64,000 bases of DNA. Source: Salminus brasiliensis. Its lineage: Eukaryota; Chordata; Actinopteri; Characiformes; Bryconidae. The translations under genes were made by a program, and so were the position numbers. Below the pieces are notes generated by a model. The model had not been told where the DNA came from. It worked only from the letters and a program-made list of their open reading frames with translations, and did not search any database. The stretch is taken from contig NC_132892.1 of assembly GCF_030463535.1 (NCBI RefSeq), positions 32,095,436-32,159,435 of the forward strand, in the 5' to 3' direction. This document shows positions 25,401-37,689 of this stretch, piece after piece (within the stretch, counting starts at the first letter, position 1; each line of letters begins with the position of its first letter).

Positions 25401-28400
25401 TGTTCCTAACCTGTGCTCATTTACAATGGATTTATTTTAAATAAAAAAAATAATAATATATGTTATATTCATATTTATTATAGAAATCTAATGTTGATAC
25501 GCATGTGCTGTCACTTTTGTATATAGAGTTGTGTTCAATTGTAGTATATGTTCTTACTTTAACACATTTGGGCACTTAGGCACATGCTGTAGCTATGACA
25601 TAGATGTTTCCTATTTAATGTCCAGATCTAAATCAAGAATATTAGCCACTGTTTGAAAATCTTGGTCTACAAACGTCACCCAACAAAGCCCAAGCTGTTA
25701 TTGTAGCAAACCGTTACCCTTGATTTTGTAGAAACCATTGGATGAGCAGGTGTCCACCACATTTCGGAAATATAGCGAATCTAAATAATACATTTAGTAA
25801 AAGCTAGATTTGCTACAGGGAATGTAAAAATGTAGAAAAGTGCTTAAGAAGAGCTTTGAGGTTTGAGAAATACCAATATAACAAACACTCTAAAAGAGGC
25901 ACCCAGTGCTCTCCATGTATTGATTGATTGCTTTGAACAGCTTGTTGTAACTGTACAAACATTTCTAACATTATTTTATTCTTCATTTTCAGTCAATTTT
26001 ACCAGCAATGGCACGGCTAAAGGAGCTCCATGTGTACTGCCTTATATTTATAATAAGAATTCTTACAATTCCTGTATTACTCTAAACCACCACACCCTGT
26101 GGTGCAGCACAACTAGTAACTACGATACAGATCTTCAGTGGGGAGAATGCCTTAGTTACGGTAGTGTCTACTGAATCTTCTGCTAAATCTTTGCAAGAAT
26201 ATCTACACATTCATACCATTCAAAAACCACACTTCATTTATTTGTTTACAAGTAAAAACATCCATATTGTTCAAAAGGAACACCTGTGGATTGTTTCTTT
26301 CTTGTGATAATTGCTGTCATTCTACATTGGTTTAGTTGGTTTTACTAAGCCAGTTTTAAGCTTTTATTTCTTTTTCAAATACATTTACACTGTAAGCCCA
26401 GATACGTTACCTAACTTTGACTCTCTGAAGTAAATTTACTTAAGTTTAAGTTTAAGTTCAATATACTTATGAAACTAAACTCTGTGTGTTAGATCAACTC
26501 AAATACATTAATTTAGAACAACTCATAAAATCCTAATGATTGAATAAAATATTTGTAAGTAACTCAACTCTAAAAGAAACGTAACCTCAACTGAAGATGA
26601 ATGATTGTGTATTTTCTAATAATGCTTAGTCTTCCTTAATTGAATATTATTAATCTGCCAAAACACTGACCATATAGAGCCAGCATATATATACTCATGA
26701 GAAGGTAGCCCCAGAGAAATGACCACAAACTTAGTATAAGGAAGGGGGAAAGACACATCAAGTATGCAAAAAGATGGTGGCAGGAGCCAACATGAAAAGG
26801 TAGCACTGCATAAACATAAGGTACACCTTAAAGGTCCCTATATTTACTTGAAAAAGAAACATTTACTGTAATATAACTTAGGTAATATGAAAGACTGACC
26901 CACATCATTAATTGAATTAAAAATAATATTCTGTAACAAGAATGGCTCATTCTGTATGTTAAATGTCTCTAATAAGAGGATCCTGCACATTAATAATATA
27001 GGAACAACAGTGTAACAACTGGTGATGCAGTCATTGTTACAGATGAGTTATAATAGTACAGCTTGTGTAAATGCACACTTGTAGGTTTGGCTCATGTAAT
27101 TACACAAAGTTATCTTAATAACTGTAACATCTATGGACTATTAATGTGTAACTAGGAAATGGAAGCCTCATCATACCATCCAGGCCCTGACTAGTCAAGG
27201 CCCTCCCTCAAAACTCAGAACTAGAGTCAGGACTAGAAGTGAGGGAAGCTAGAGAGATGCCAACAATTACTTTGAAGAAGCTAGAGAGTTCAGTAGCTAA
27301 GACTAGAGTTCTAGACTAGAGTACACTAGTCAACAGCAAACAACTAGCCCTTCTGGATAGTTACTGCAGGAAAGTAACATCTGAGCATGTCTGGAGTCTG
27401 CAGAGTAATCCAGACAGATCTGCTGACTTTTAAGGGGCTAAACACTTTTGTAAGACACTGTACATCTTATTTTAATGAATTCACTGAGTGTTTTGACTGG
27501 CAGTTACATAAATAAAGAGTGGTCTCTGACTTTTGCACAGTACTGTATGCAACTACACATCAAATGTTTAAAACACCATTTTTATTAAATCCTTTTGTTC
27601 TCAGATGTTTGCCTACTCCATGACACAGTGTCTGACCCATGGAGGAACATTGGCTTTAACCCCACAACTTTCTCTGGCTGGCCAATGAATGACGTTAGTC
27701 TCAAGGAGGGGTGGTACCGCTTCACTGGTGTTGGTGGAGATGTCTTAAGCAATGCATGCTTAAACAATTCACGTGGCTCCAACAGGATGTTCTCATTTGG
27801 ATCATGTAGTGACCCATACACAATCTCCTCAGATCATTACTTACAAAATTGTGACTTTGGCATAAGCGGCAGCTCTGGATGCATTGCTACTAACCGTTCC
27901 CTAAACCGTATATTTTGTGGAAGATACTACCTCTACTATCTCTATCCCATAGATCAATGCTTCTCTACACGTGAGTAGCAACACTCAGACCGTCTACAAA
28001 TACACCTTTTAATGTGAGTTCTTTGGAGAATAAAGAGAAAACACTGCATGAACATTGTATGTCTGCAGGTCATTCCTCCTGCAATGCCTCTTCATGTGGG
28101 CCCAATGCTCACTGTAATCCTTCTGATGGCAGCTGTGAGTGTGACTCTGGATTCTCCATACCTGACAGATTTCTGCCCACTGGAAGCTCATATGGGTGCC
28201 AAGGTGCTGATTGCATTTAATAAAGACAAGCTAGTGAATGCCTGAAAACACTGAATACATTGTACTCTTCAATCACTATGTCAATCATTAAAAAATCTGT
28301 ATTTAAAATTGTATTTAAACATTTTTATTTCATTTAAATTGTAAGTATGATATTCTGCTTCCTAATATATGACTTATATATTATATGCATATATGGTTAA

Positions 28401-31400
28401 TGTGTTACCACAGTGCACAATTTTACACTTGTAAAATGTTTTTGTTGGGTTCCAAAAGCTTAATCTTTCATGTCTTCAAATCATTTATTAAACTATATGA
28501 TAATAATAATAAAATCACTTCAGCAAGAAGAGTGGTCAAATATCCAACCAGGATTTTGCTAGAAGCTTGTTGATGAATACAGATGGGTTATACTAGTACA
28601 GCTTGTGTAAATGCACAATTGTACGTTTGGCTCATGTAATTACACCAGTGTATCCTAATAACTGTAACAGCTATGGACTATTAATGTGTAACTAGGAAAT
28701 AGAAGCCTCATCATACCATTCAGGCCCTGCCTAGTAAAGGCCATACCTCAAAACTCAGAACTAGAGTCAGGACTAGAAGTGAAGGAAGCTAGAAAGATGC
28801 CAACAATCACTTTGAAGGAGCTACAGAGTTCAGTAGCCAAGACTAAAGATATAGTAAACTAGTCAACAGCAAACAACTAGCCCTTTTGGATAGTTACTGC
28901 AGAAAAGTCACATCGAAGTGTCTAGAGTTTCTGATTTTCTGGAACAGTCTCCCAAAAGATATAAAATATAAAATAAAAATCACTTCAACAAAAAGAATGG
29001 TCAAATATCCAACCAGGATTTTGCTAGAAGCTTGTTGATGGATACTTAAAGGTTTTTGTACAATTTAATCGAATATTGTATGCTGTATGCATCTTGTATG
29101 TATCTTGACCCTTAGAGGATTTCAATTTCTGACATTTGAAATATAATTAAAACATATCATTTTTATTCCTCTATAGAAATCTTTACTTCTGCTGGGACAA
29201 CAGTAACATCACCTTCAAATCTATCAGGTAATTTTCATGTTTCTATAATTGTTTTTTTATAGCCTCATTATTGCAAAGAAGATTGTTTTTTTAATGCTGC
29301 ATTCTTGGATTTGATTAGTTGTTTCATAAAAAACAACAAAGTTGATGCACTTGTTAAAGTTCTTTAAGGAGCATTTTTAATGCAATGTGGTTTTACCTGT
29401 GGTATTTTCTTGTTGTTGAGAACTTCTGTGACAACAGATATATTAACTATTACTATGTTCTTTTATAGAGATACGTTAATACATAATTCCTTGAAATTTT
29501 ACGTATGCTGTTTTACTTGCCAGTAATATATATAGGATTTAAAGAGGCAAAAAAAGTGTTTCAGCAAATTAATATTAAATAAAATCACCTTCCCCTCATC
29601 AGAGGGAAATAACGTCTTTATACGCCAAGTGATATAAATACAGTATTCAGATCAAAAAAGGTTTATGAAAACTCATTCATAAGGAGAGAGTGTGTTTATA
29701 GTTTTACACTTTTTTTATATTTTTACTGTTAATATTTTAGAATTATTTAACTATAAGTGCTGCTTATGAGAAGTGTTTGATTATGATTTTGCATTCATTG
29801 CTTTCCTCTATAGAAATCACAACCTCTGCTGGAACAGTTTTATCATTGTCTGTTGTAACAGGTTATTTTCATGTTTCTTACTGAGATTAAACTATTTAAT
29901 CCTCATAAAATCACAGAATACTTTTTAATACTGTATTGTTTGATTAAATTATTAATTTCTAAGAATGTATTAAAGCATACAAATACGTGCACATTTACCT
30001 TTACCTTTACCTTTATATCATTTGCCTCTCATTTGGTTTCACTTGTGGTATTTTATTGTAGAATCAGAAGACAAAGCAAAGGCTGCTATTCTTTCAATTA
30101 GCTAAAATGTACTTTCTCTTTTTCACTCACTTGTAGTATCTGAAAAATGGGATAGAATATTTTTATGGATGTTGGTAAGAATACATCTAAAGGACACAGT
30201 TCTTGTTCTCTCAGCAACCCAAACACATATGGGCCCACCATGAATTGTCTCAGCTCTCTGGCAAGTCACTCCTTATTCAGAAGCCCTCTGAAGGTTTGCT
30301 GAGAGGTTTACTGAGATAAGCCGTAAAATGAACATCCATGGCTCATGGTTTCATGGTGTAAAATTGGTATATTTGTAATATTTTGTAGTGCTGTTCTCAT
30401 TATGAACTCTCTCTTTACAGATCTGAATCTCACTGCTTTTGAAGCTTGTAAGGTCTGCAGAATCATAACCTTAAGAAGAACATTGACTCTTAATAATAAC
30501 CGTAGCTAATTGTGGAAATATCTGAAATGTCTAATACAGCTTTCCTGTCCCAGGCTGATGCTACACCAGATGGTATAAACGACCTCTTGAGCCAGATTGA
30601 CAAAATTACTACTCAACTGTTACCACAAAATGTAAGGAATGAAAGAAAAGTTGGATCTGATGTTCAGTTAGCACTATTAGCAAGTGCACTATATGTCTAA
30701 ATGTTTGTTGACCCCTTCTTATGAACGTATTCAGCTATTTTAAGCCACACCCATTGCTGAGACAGATGTGCAAATGCACACATTTCTTGTCTAGTCCTTG
30801 TAGAAAAGTATTGCTAATAGAATAGGACCCTCTGGTGCATAGAAACATGAACCAATTGGCATCATGTCTAATGCCAGGTGTGGGCTAGAGGGGTGTAAAG
30901 GGGATGATGATGTGGGGTGGTGATCATCCAATATTCTGACCTCACTAAGTCTCTTGCTTCTGAATGCAATTAAATCCCTACTGCAAAATCTAGTAGAAAG
31001 CCTTCTTCCCTGGACGGTAGTGACAGTTACTCTTTAAACTCTTTTTAATAGTCCTTATTTTAGAAGAAACAACAAATGAGCAGGTGTCCCAATACTTTTG
31101 TCCATATATACACACATGTTTACTCATGTGTTTGTCATGTTATATTCTATTCCTGTACCAGTGCATCCATTCCAGCTTCTCTCTGATTATCACTGAACAG
31201 GTAGTGAAGGACATTTTGGAGTTCCTGACCTCTCAACACAACAGCCTGCTTGTTGGAGAAGCGAGTCAAGAAGAACGTGTATCCTCTTTCAATGCCCTGC
31301 TAAGAGCCAGTGAGAAAGTGGTGTCTACTTTGGTGATGAAAACAGAGACCAACTACTCTGTTAGCTTCTCCCTTCAAACTATAGGTAACTAATCAGACGA

Positions 31401-34400
31401 CAGGAAAATGGCTGTAGAGATGATATATGAGCATGCAATACACGTACACACCACATTGGATGTGACCCCACCTTCTGTTTTTCTATTAGCGATTCAGGTT
31501 TTTGTAGTTGGACCAAACTGTACCTTGGAGAACATCCCTCTGCTCAACACAGCAGATGCTCAAATGGACATCGATCTCATTGGGGTTTCTAAAAACGACA
31601 TGAACAGAGGTACAGTAAAATTACTGTTGGTGAATTTTACAAGCCAACATGCTTAAGTGGGACTCATGGTGGGTTCCAGGTGGTCATGGGCTCTAAATGG
31701 GTTTGTACATGTGCTGTTACTGAAGCCCAGTTGGGTTTTACAAATAGGCCCCATGATTACACTCCACCATTATCTCACATCTAGAGTCCCATCCAGACCC
31801 TGTGGATGGAGCCATAAATGATAGAATGTCCCTAATAAATATATGTATACTCATGCCATATATAGAGTGCAATAAACAACTTCAGTGTCTACTTAATCTG
31901 TGCTCCAGGACATGCTGCTGTAAGCTTCATGAGCTATGCCAACATGTTCAACGCCAGCTTCTTCAGTACAACTGCTGACTCACCGAGTCTTATGATGTCA
32001 TCTGTGGTTTCAGCCACGCTTCCAAAAACCACCAACACAAGCCTCACAGAACCAATCAACTTTACCCTGAAGCACAGTGGGCACATTGCTGTGAGTATTC
32101 CCCTTCTATTGAGATTTACTGATCTAAGCCAAGTCAGCCAAGATGCCTACTTAGCCCATAATGAAGACCTTGAGGTTATCAAGCCACCAAAAACTCCCTG
32201 CAAAATCTTCTGCATTTTGATCTTCTCAACTGATGCAGTGCTGGCTTAGAGCATGTTAAGCATCGCAGGAGTCAACAGACCCCTGAGAATAATATGTTCT
32301 GCTTAAACACAGCGGTAAAAACAAAGGATCAAAACTGGCTTAAAACAGACGACCTGGATTGAATCTGGACAGCCCTCATTTAAATATTATCTTTGCTAAA
32401 AGTTCCATCACCTGCTTTCATAATCTCTTCTGCGTCTTGCTTCGGCTAGGAGTTAGACCCAGAAGGTAGACTGTCCTGCATGAACTGGAAAGACATTAAA
32501 TGGGTGGCAGATGTTTGCAGTATCATTTCAACTAACAGCACTCACACCGTGTGCTCCTGTCATCACCCTGGAACCTTCGCACTCATCATGCAAATCAAGT
32601 GTTCGTCAAAGGTGAGAGTCTGGAGCATATAAAGGGGGGGGGGGGGTTCTTCACATCCACAGATATCTAAAAATGGTTCTTTATGGAACACCAAAGAGGA
32701 CCCTCTGAAGTCCTAAGAACCCTTTGAAGTACCATTATGTTTAATAATGTACCTTAGCTACCGTAGGTCTTCACCATGTCACATCTAATGATGTTCTAAA
32801 CTACAGAGCATGTGTAACAACACTGCAAAAAAAAAAGTCTTAGCAAGTGTGATCCTCTTAAACGTAATCTAAATATACCCTGTTTCTCTTTTTTTGTAAT
32901 TATAGGTTAATTCTAGAGTTATCATAATGTAATTACAGAGACTATAAACTTATTATAAGCTTACTTAACTTAATCCTCACTAAATTTAACTGGTTACGTT
33001 ATTTTATCTACTAAAGTGTAATTATTTCTTTGGCAGACAATTTTGCTTACTTTAAGACATAACTGACAATTAAGCTAAACGATCAACTAGATCAACTTAG
33101 CCCCAAGTTTGGCGTAGTTTCTTTATATGGGGCAGTGGTGGCTCAGCGGTTAGAGCGCCGGGAGTTGGCAGCCCACCGCTCTGGGTGTGTGTGTGTGTAC
33201 TCACTGCCCCTAACACATGTGTGCGTGTGAGTGTGTGTTTACTACCAGATGGGTTAAATGCGGAGGACACATTTTGCTGTACAGTCCACACTGTACAGTG
33301 ACAAATACGTGCACCTTTACCTTTAGTGGATAAAAACACATTCAGTAGATAAACATTCCTAAATCCAGTGAAGATAAGTCAGAAATACATAGAATAATCC
33401 TATAATATTTCTCAACAATCTAAAAATAGGGAATATCAGATATTTAGACCACATTTAAGAGGAATCTTGCTTGCTAGGATATCATTTTTCTTGCAGTGAA
33501 TTAGTCATATATATTTATCACTAAACTGCATATAGTGATGTGTATCAGACAGTAAATTTAGTGGAAATGTCCTCTCTTAACGTTCAGGTCCCCCAGGACT
33601 ACCTGTACACATTGAACGTGGTGGCCATGGCTGTTGGGCTGGGTTTCCTTGTCTTGACCCTGTTGACCTTTGCTCTTTGTCGACAACACCTGAAAGTGAA
33701 CAGCGTGGCTCAAGTCAACCTCACCTTAAGCCTTCTGCTGGCCCACCTTCTCTTCCTGCTCACACAAAAGTTCCTGCAGAAAATACGAGAAAGTCTGGTG
33801 AGTGTTCACTCCTACATACCCTACCCTACTGACCCAACAGGTCATTATCCTCATCAGGAGTGCAGTGAGGGTTGCTTTTGAGGTGCTTATGTCCGAATAG
33901 CAAGCTATATGTGCTATTGCAGCATGCTTACAACCCTGTTATGTCACCATGTAGACGTACAAGCAGCAAAACAGCCAGCCTGAATTTACTGCCTCAGGGC
34001 TGGCCCAAGCCTTTATGGGGCCCTAAGCAGATTTTCATTTGGGGCCTCCCATGCCACCACCTCAGCACCAGATGCTTCATCATTTCATAGGTGGAGAGAC
34101 ATTGTGCAATACACTAAAGCTCCCAGGCCTTTATCAACCACCTAAGAGGTGCATATCTGCATTTGTGCTACAATGGCAGCAGCCAACAGCAGGAAGTGAT
34201 TAACCTAGTATTGTTGTGCCAAATATGACAATAAATTAATATAAAAATGGCTTTTGCCGGTGTAATACCATCTCCTTTTATTATATATACAAAGTCATTT
34301 TTAAAATATATACATTTTTATCATGATATCTTGGTGCTCTTGGGGGCCCCCTGGTGGCTCCTGGTTATATGAGTTTGCTGTCTGCATCCAGATTCCTTTA

Positions 34401-35913
34401 CTGTGTTCAAATCCAGACTAAGAACAATGTCTAGTTAAAGGAACAGTTGACCCCATCCTGGCTACAATGACTCTTATTGGTGTAGTGTGAGGTTCAAGAT
34501 CTAACCCCAGTTTTAGATACTAGCCTATTTATCTGACCTTGTCTCTCTGTCTCGTTGTTCCAGATGATCTGCACCGTGCTGGCAGGTGTTCTGCACTTCC
34601 TCTTCCTCTCTGCTTTTGTGTGGATGCTCATCGATGCTGTTCTGCTCTTCATCTCTGCCAAGAACCTCATGAAGATCCAATCCAGCAAGAAGGAGGATAT
34701 ACTGGGCTGGAGATGTCTGATTGTGATTGGATATGTAATTCCGCTGCTTCTGGTGGGGGTGTCCGCTGGGTTGGTGCCTGATGGATACGGCACTGAACAG
34801 TAAGTTCCATCTGTTTCGGTGGACCTTAGCTTACATGACTTTTCAGCACTGGAGTTGGGCAAGGGGATCAACAGGGATTCTGTAGCATCTCCAGCACCCC
34901 TAATTCTACACTGTAATATAGAAATTGTTGACCACTCGAAATGAAATTCAGATTTGTTTTAATCTCAACAAATGCATTGGTCATCATTCTTAAGAGATTT
35001 TCTTTGTTTAGTTAAATTAGATATGCTTGTTCATACAGTATTGGTTTTTGAAGAACTTCTTGTTAAGATAGCTACAAATGTCACAGTCAGCAAATGATTG
35101 GAGATTGTTGGTGAGAAATCCTAACTTTTTTCATTGCCCTTACTAAACTTCCTTTATTCAGCCAAGTGAATTTGTTCACTAAACTAAAACATTGAAGAAA
35201 TGCCAATGAATTGTTTTATATTTACCAAATATATCTAGTTTATTTAATACTTTATTTTATGTTGTGTCAGCTACATTGTGAGCCCAGAGAAGTTGACAGT
35301 ATAATCAGTGGCAATGCAGGAGCGAACACTGCAATACTCAGCTAGCATAGTCACACTCAATAGAACAACAGCCTACAACACCATTATAGTCAAACATTAT
35401 ATCAAATATAACTGAATACCTAACTGGGGTAGCATGTGGGGAATGACTACACACTGGCAGTGCATAAAGGTGGACAGGGGCATGGCCAATATGTAAAAAG
35501 ATAATGCCAGGAGACAGGAAAGTTTCAAGAGCTGGCTGTATGCCTTGGTAAGCATCTCCAACAGCTTAATCAAAATTCAGCGATCAGGTAACACAGAGAA
35601 TTTTGTTGGCACAATATCCAAGTGTTTTTACTTATTCTCATAAAGAAATTGAGATTTTCGTATCCTTAGTGATTCAAAATCCCAAATTAGGTGTAGGAGT
35701 AGAAACCCTGTAAGCCTGTTTGCACTACCCACACCATCTACTGTCATAGTTGTAGGTGCAAATATGTAGTGCTGTGAAATAGCTAATATAATTGTTTGGA
35801 TATTGTATAATAATAATATAGATCATTTTCTTTTTTTTTCAGATGCTGGATTAAGATGAACAATGGCTTTTTGTGGAGTTTTTTGGGTCCTGTGTGTTTC
35901 ATTCTTGCAGTAA

Positions 35914-35983
<70 letters not shown>

Positions 35984-36834
35984 TTATTGTTTAATTTTTT
36001 GTATGCTTTTGTTGCTAAGAATGGTCAAGCCATGGCCTGTTTTTATCATCAAATTCTATTCATTTTGAATATATTTTCTAATCCATGCATACATATCATG
36101 TCCTCATATGCTTGCTTTTTAATTTAGGCATAAATATAAAGACTGTACTACACTACATATTACAACAGTTTCTCTGTTTTTATCTCTGCAGTCTAACCTG
36201 ATTCTCTTTGGTGCCATCCTCATCATGGTCACCTTCACTCTGAGAAGCCTGAACAATGAGATCTTACTGAGAACAAATACTCAAATACTGGCTGATAAGA
36301 AGGTCATTAAAAGCGTGATGTTTAAAACCGGGGTCCAGTTCTTCATCCTCGGTTGCCCCTGGATACTGGGTTTCTTCACCTGCAACAGTGAAGTGCTGGA
36401 GATTCTCTTCTTGGTCTTCAACTCCCAGCAGGGCACCTTCATCTTCCTCATCCACTGCGTCCTCAACAAAGAGGTCAGTCTTCGAGTTCTTAGATCTAAG
36501 CTGCATTCTCTGAGGAGGTGGTATGAAAAAAATGGGACATTGAGATAAGGTGGAATAATGGGGTGTTGAGGAGATGGAGAGGGGGAATAGAGTGTTGAGG
36601 ACATGGGGGTGGAGTAATGAGGTGTTGAGAAGATATTTCCTAATCTTATTGTTTCATATCACAAACAAACATCCTGCTGATTTCAGGGGTTTAGTTCAGC
36701 TCTGTCTGAAATGTTCTCATGATAATTACCTTCTGATCTTTTTCCAGGTCAGAGAGCAGTGCAGGAAGTGGTCAAGCGCTTTCTTCTCATCTAAAAAGCC
36801 CCTACATTCCCCACCAACAATGATGTCCAGATGA
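22428..36834 (+). CDS. Gene 2: adhesion GPCR, FN2-D8C-EGF-stalk-GAIN-7TM, 826 aa
   Basis: Exons: 22428-22446, 24948-25001, 25993-26160, 27605-27970, 28069-28203, 29177-29227, 29814-29861, 30421-30452, 30554-30631, 31201-31384, 31490-31609, 31909-32090, 32450-32611, 33588-33797, 34564-34799, 35843-35909, 36192-36473, 36748-36834; in frame, 2481 nt. Signal peptide 1-24 (MGSFLPR+VSVLLLTTT), FN2 25-80, D8C-like 81-202 (seven Cys), EGF 203-247, two Ser/Thr-rich stalk exons 248-280, GAIN 292-533, 7TM about 534-790. Membrane receptor, ligand unknown. Oddities: the GPS reads His-Pro/Gly-Thr at 518-521, so autoproteolysis is unlikely; TM5-TM6 are in one exon where gene 1 has two; the EGF donor (AAG|GTGCTG) is weak, and reading through adds GADCI then a stop with AATAAA overlapping it. 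AATAAA at 36994-36999. Confidence 0.88.
22748..22890 (+). mobile_element. Tc1-like transposase N-terminal relic
   Basis: Translates in pieces like the DNA-binding start of a Tc1-like transposase (SGVFRKKTVDADGSGK-type), with frame breaks. The same region is better preserved at 60510-60700. It lies in gene 2 intron 1. Confidence 0.5.
23990..24470. mobile_element. Dispersed repeat, copy 1 of 3
   Basis: Carries 'TTAATGTGTAACTAGGAAAT', 'CCAGGCCCTGACTAGTCAAG' and ends with 'AGAGTGGTCTCTGACTTTTG', a Tc1-like terminal motif. Copies at 27060 and 28590 lie in other introns of the same gene. Confidence 0.75.
27060..27548. mobile_element. Dispersed repeat, copy 2 of 3
   Basis: Nearly the same as 23990-24470. 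It ends with 'GTGGTCTCTGACTTTTGCAC' and lies between the FN2 and D8C exons of gene 2. The preceding 26180-27050 is A/T-rich with nothing recognisable. Confidence 0.75.
28513..29040. mobile_element. Dispersed repeat, copy 3 of 3, flanked by long direct repeats
   Basis: The element at about 28590-28960 is flanked by direct repeats of about 60 bp ('GGTCAAATATCCAACCAGGA' at 28533 and 28998), much longer than a normal target-site duplication. It lies between the EGF and stalk exons of gene 2. Confidence 0.7.
29160..29250 (+). repeat. Duplicated stalk exon of gene 2, copy 1
   Basis: Exon 29177-29227 plus flanking intron matches 29797-29885: 'CTCTATAGAAATC' before, 'TTTTCATGTTTCT' after. It encodes a Ser/Thr-rich stretch (EIFTSAGTTVTSPSNLS), phase 1-1, 17 codons. 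Confidence 0.85.
29797..29885 (+). repeat. Duplicated stalk exon of gene 2, copy 2
   Basis: Exon 29814-29861 (EITTSAGTVLSLSVVT), phase 1-1, 16 codons. The donor is weaker (ACAG|GTTATT) than in copy 1 (TCAG|GTAATT), so this copy may be skipped in some transcripts. Confidence 0.75.
30793..31110. mobile_element. Non-autonomous inverted-repeat DNA element
   Basis: Shares 'AATAGAATAGGACCCTCTGG' and 'CAGGTGTCCCAATACTTTTG' with the 15420 and 55535 copies. It sits in the gene 2 intron before exon 31201. Confidence 0.65.
31650..31815. repeat. Fragment of the 'ATGGGTGG.ACATGG' element
   Basis: Related to 16290-16590 and 44350-44920 ('GGTGGTCATGGGCTC', 'GTTTGTACATGTG', 'GGCCCCATGATTACA'). Confidence 0.4.
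33125..33340 (+). mobile_element. tRNA-derived SINE
   Basis: Head 'GTGGCTCAGCGGTTAGAGC', then a deleted middle, then 'GGCAGCCCACCGCTC' and a GT-rich tail ending 'CACTGTACAGTGACAAATAC'. It is in the gene 2 intron after the GPS exon. Confidence 0.7.
35915..35978. repeat. (TA)n microsatellite beginning inside a donor site
   Basis: The donor GTAAGT at 35910-35915 of the 67-nt exon of gene 2 runs straight into about 32 TA units. Length changes here would alter sequence from intron position +6 onward. Confidence 0.9.
36526..36640. repeat. Short array of the 'GTGGAGTAATGGGGTGTTGA' minisatellite
   Basis: Same unit as in the last intron of gene 3 (52840-53570), at the same place relative to the gene, so it predates the gene 2/gene 3 duplication or was converted. 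Confidence 0.75.
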
Positions 36835-37590
36835 AACAAAGAGAAGCTAAGATTTAACAAAGCGACCATTATTATGATCTCTGTTATAACATGTGATTTA
36901 ATGTAGTGATTTTAGCTGCAGGGTGAAAACAGCCCTTTCTATGCTATCCAGCAAGAAACACTGTGTGCATTCATACTTAAAAAAAATAACAAAAATAAAT
37001 GGACACTTCTGCTGTAAAGTTTTTCAGTGCATGTTTTCTTGGTTCGGCTTGTTTTCTTGGTGGGGTCCAGCGCTGGTGAGCTAGGGCAGCACACTACATC
37101 GTGTTTTTAGCATTATCACAGGTTTTAATTGATGATGGACATGTAAATAAAAGGGCCTGATGAACAAATGCAAAAATAAGAGAGCTTAGTGCTGGGGGGC
37201 TTTATACCCTTCTAGCCCACACCTGGCATTAGGCATAGGTTGATGTTGATGATCTGCTCCAGAGAGTCCTAGTCTATTCTCTACAGGGCTTAGACCAGCT
37301 CTGTGTGTGTGTGTGTGTGTGTGTGTGCATTTGCACATCTGTCTTCAAACATTTGGACAATGGTTATTCATCTGATGTATCAGTATATGCGAACATTTCG
37401 TAGTGTGGAGAGAAGGTTTAGCATGGACAGATCTTCTCTCACGTCATAATGTCATTCTGGAATTTGACTGAAATCTGCTAAACAGATTTAGAACAATCCT
37501 GAACCCTGATTTTAATAAACTGCAACCTCCGCTCCCAGCATGGTTTTCTACGTTTACACTCAGCTGATTCTCTTTGATGTCTGTTTCCAG

Positions 37591-37617
37591 GTTAGTCAGA
37601 AGTATAGGAAGCTTTAG
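37591..37617 (+). pseudogene. Orphan terminal aGPCR exon
   Basis: After an acceptor 'GATGTCTGTTTCCAG' the sequence reads VSQKYRKL then TAG. The gene 1 terminal exon at 17988 begins VRQEYRKLLCDY after 'TATGTCTGTTTCTAG', so the resemblance covers both intron end and coding start. It lies 750 bp beyond the gene 2 stop and is closer to the gene 1 type of tail than to that of gene 2 (VREQCRKW). It is best read as the remnant of a lost paralogue. It could be used as an alternative last exon of gene 2, because the phase (0) fits. Confidence 0.6.
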
Positions 37618-37689
37618 TGTAGTTTTTAGACACCACCCATCCCTGCCTCTGTGAATGGTGTCCAAACCACATTCAAATGCCCCTTCCAG

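Noticed and set aside
36264-36604. Acidic minus-strand frames repeated in genes 2 and 3 (also 52554-53064)
   Set aside because: They are antisense to the conserved TM6-TM7 exon, and their similarity only reflects the sense-strand coding sequence and the minisatellite.
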